A stretch of 15,326 nucleotides of DNA from Rhodopirellula sp. (GTDB lineage: Bacteria > Planctomycetota > Planctomycetia > Pirellulales > Pirellulaceae): positions 1 through 15,326 of the forward strand of contig PAUV01000108.1 of the NCBI GenBank assembly GCA_002712845.1, given 5' to 3'. A model generated the notes under the pieces. It saw only the letters and a program-made list of their open reading frames with translations. It was not told the origin of the DNA and ran no database searches. The position numbers and the translations under genes were made by a program. Below are positions 15,159 to 15,326 of this stretch, piece by piece (the first letter of the stretch is position 1; every line of letters starts with the position of its first letter).

Positions 15159-15326
15159 TCAAGCAGCCCGCTGTGCAACCAAACAAGCACCTGCCCCGAT
15201 CTCGCCAATCGCTTTGCGACAGAGATGCTGCAATCTTGCTGGCGGCACCTCACTTACAGCCCGCAGTGCTGGAATTGAATCACGTGCAGCTGAACCTATG
15301 TTGTGCAACGCCAACACGGCTCGCTC
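15159..15326 (-). CDS. HEAT-repeat protein, C-terminal 55 residues (5' part outside window)
   Basis: The minus-strand frame is open from the right edge to a TGA at 15159-15161. The visible product begins ERAVLALHNIGSAARDSIPA, followed by LRAV, and then RLQHLCRKAIGEIGAGA. The pattern A-x-x-A-L-x-x-I-G-x-x-A-x-x-x-I-P-A-L-R followed by a second helix ending in A-I-G-x-I-G is a standard HEAT repeat, typical of planctomycete proteins with HEAT arrays. Only the final repeat is visible, so the full protein and its role are unknown. It lies 155 bp upstream of the endonuclease-fold gene on the same strand. Confidence 0.65.
   Translation of the reverse strand, partial: ERAVLALHNIGSAARDSIPALRAVSEVPPARLQHLCRKAIGEIGAGACLVAQRAA

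Overview
The window looks like chromosomal DNA of a planctomycete, most probably a Rhodopirellula/Pirellulaceae-type organism. This rests on protein character rather than on any search: a PQQ-type beta-propeller protein of the kind abundant in that group, a plant-type cystathionine gamma-synthase, secreted or anchored proteins with HEAT-like motifs and low-complexity linkers, a single-domain GlmU uridylyltransferase overlapping prs, moderate GC, and many genes with weak or no Shine-Dalgarno. No tRNA, rRNA, CRISPR, transposase, integrase or phage gene was seen. The region reads as ordinary housekeeping chromosome with a few lineage-specific proteins.

Layout. Bases 1-1089 (+) hold the C-terminal part of a PQQ-like beta-propeller protein cut by the left edge. 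A small 18-bp tandem repeat and a hairpin separate it from two minus-strand PLP enzymes: a cystathionine gamma-lyase-like protein (1249-2400) and, upstream of it in the direction of transcription, a plant-type cystathionine gamma-synthase (2812-4143). A plus-strand exported or anchored protein with one HEAT-like motif follows (4483-6000); its first 72 bases are four 18-bp repeats, each starting with ATG. On the minus strand a two-gene unit encodes a Lon-N-domain protein (6719-7450) and a small four-helix membrane protein (6226-6714), preceded by a 405-bp stretch without a firm gene. A Bax inhibitor-1 family membrane protein (7856-8590, -) is divergent from dCTP deaminase (8867-9445, +). Ketopantoate reductase (9524-10489, -) lies beyond it. 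prs (10740-11690, -) is translationally coupled to a GlmU N-terminal-domain gene (11683-12432, -). An LpxL/HtrB-type acyltransferase (12606-13598, +) is divergent from the GlmU gene. A membrane-anchored protein with an endonuclease/exonuclease/phosphatase fold (13801-15003, -) and the last 55 codons of a HEAT-repeat protein (15159-15326, -) end the window.

How the genes fit together. The two PLP enzymes could make and cleave cystathionine, linking methionine and cysteine. prs, dcd and the ketopantoate reductase serve PRPP, dUMP/dTTP supply and pantothenate/CoA. The GlmU-type enzyme and the acyltransferase both point to cell-envelope precursors (UDP-GlcNAc and lipid A acylation).

The strongest oddity is the endonuclease/exonuclease/phosphatase-fold protein: most of the usual catalytic residues appear replaced while the fold motifs remain, suggesting a membrane-anchored pseudoenzyme. 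Other points worth checking are the ATG-bearing 18-bp repeats at the start of the 4483-6000 gene and a terminator-like pair of overlapping hairpins in the GlmU leader. I see no clear new multi-gene system such as a defence island.
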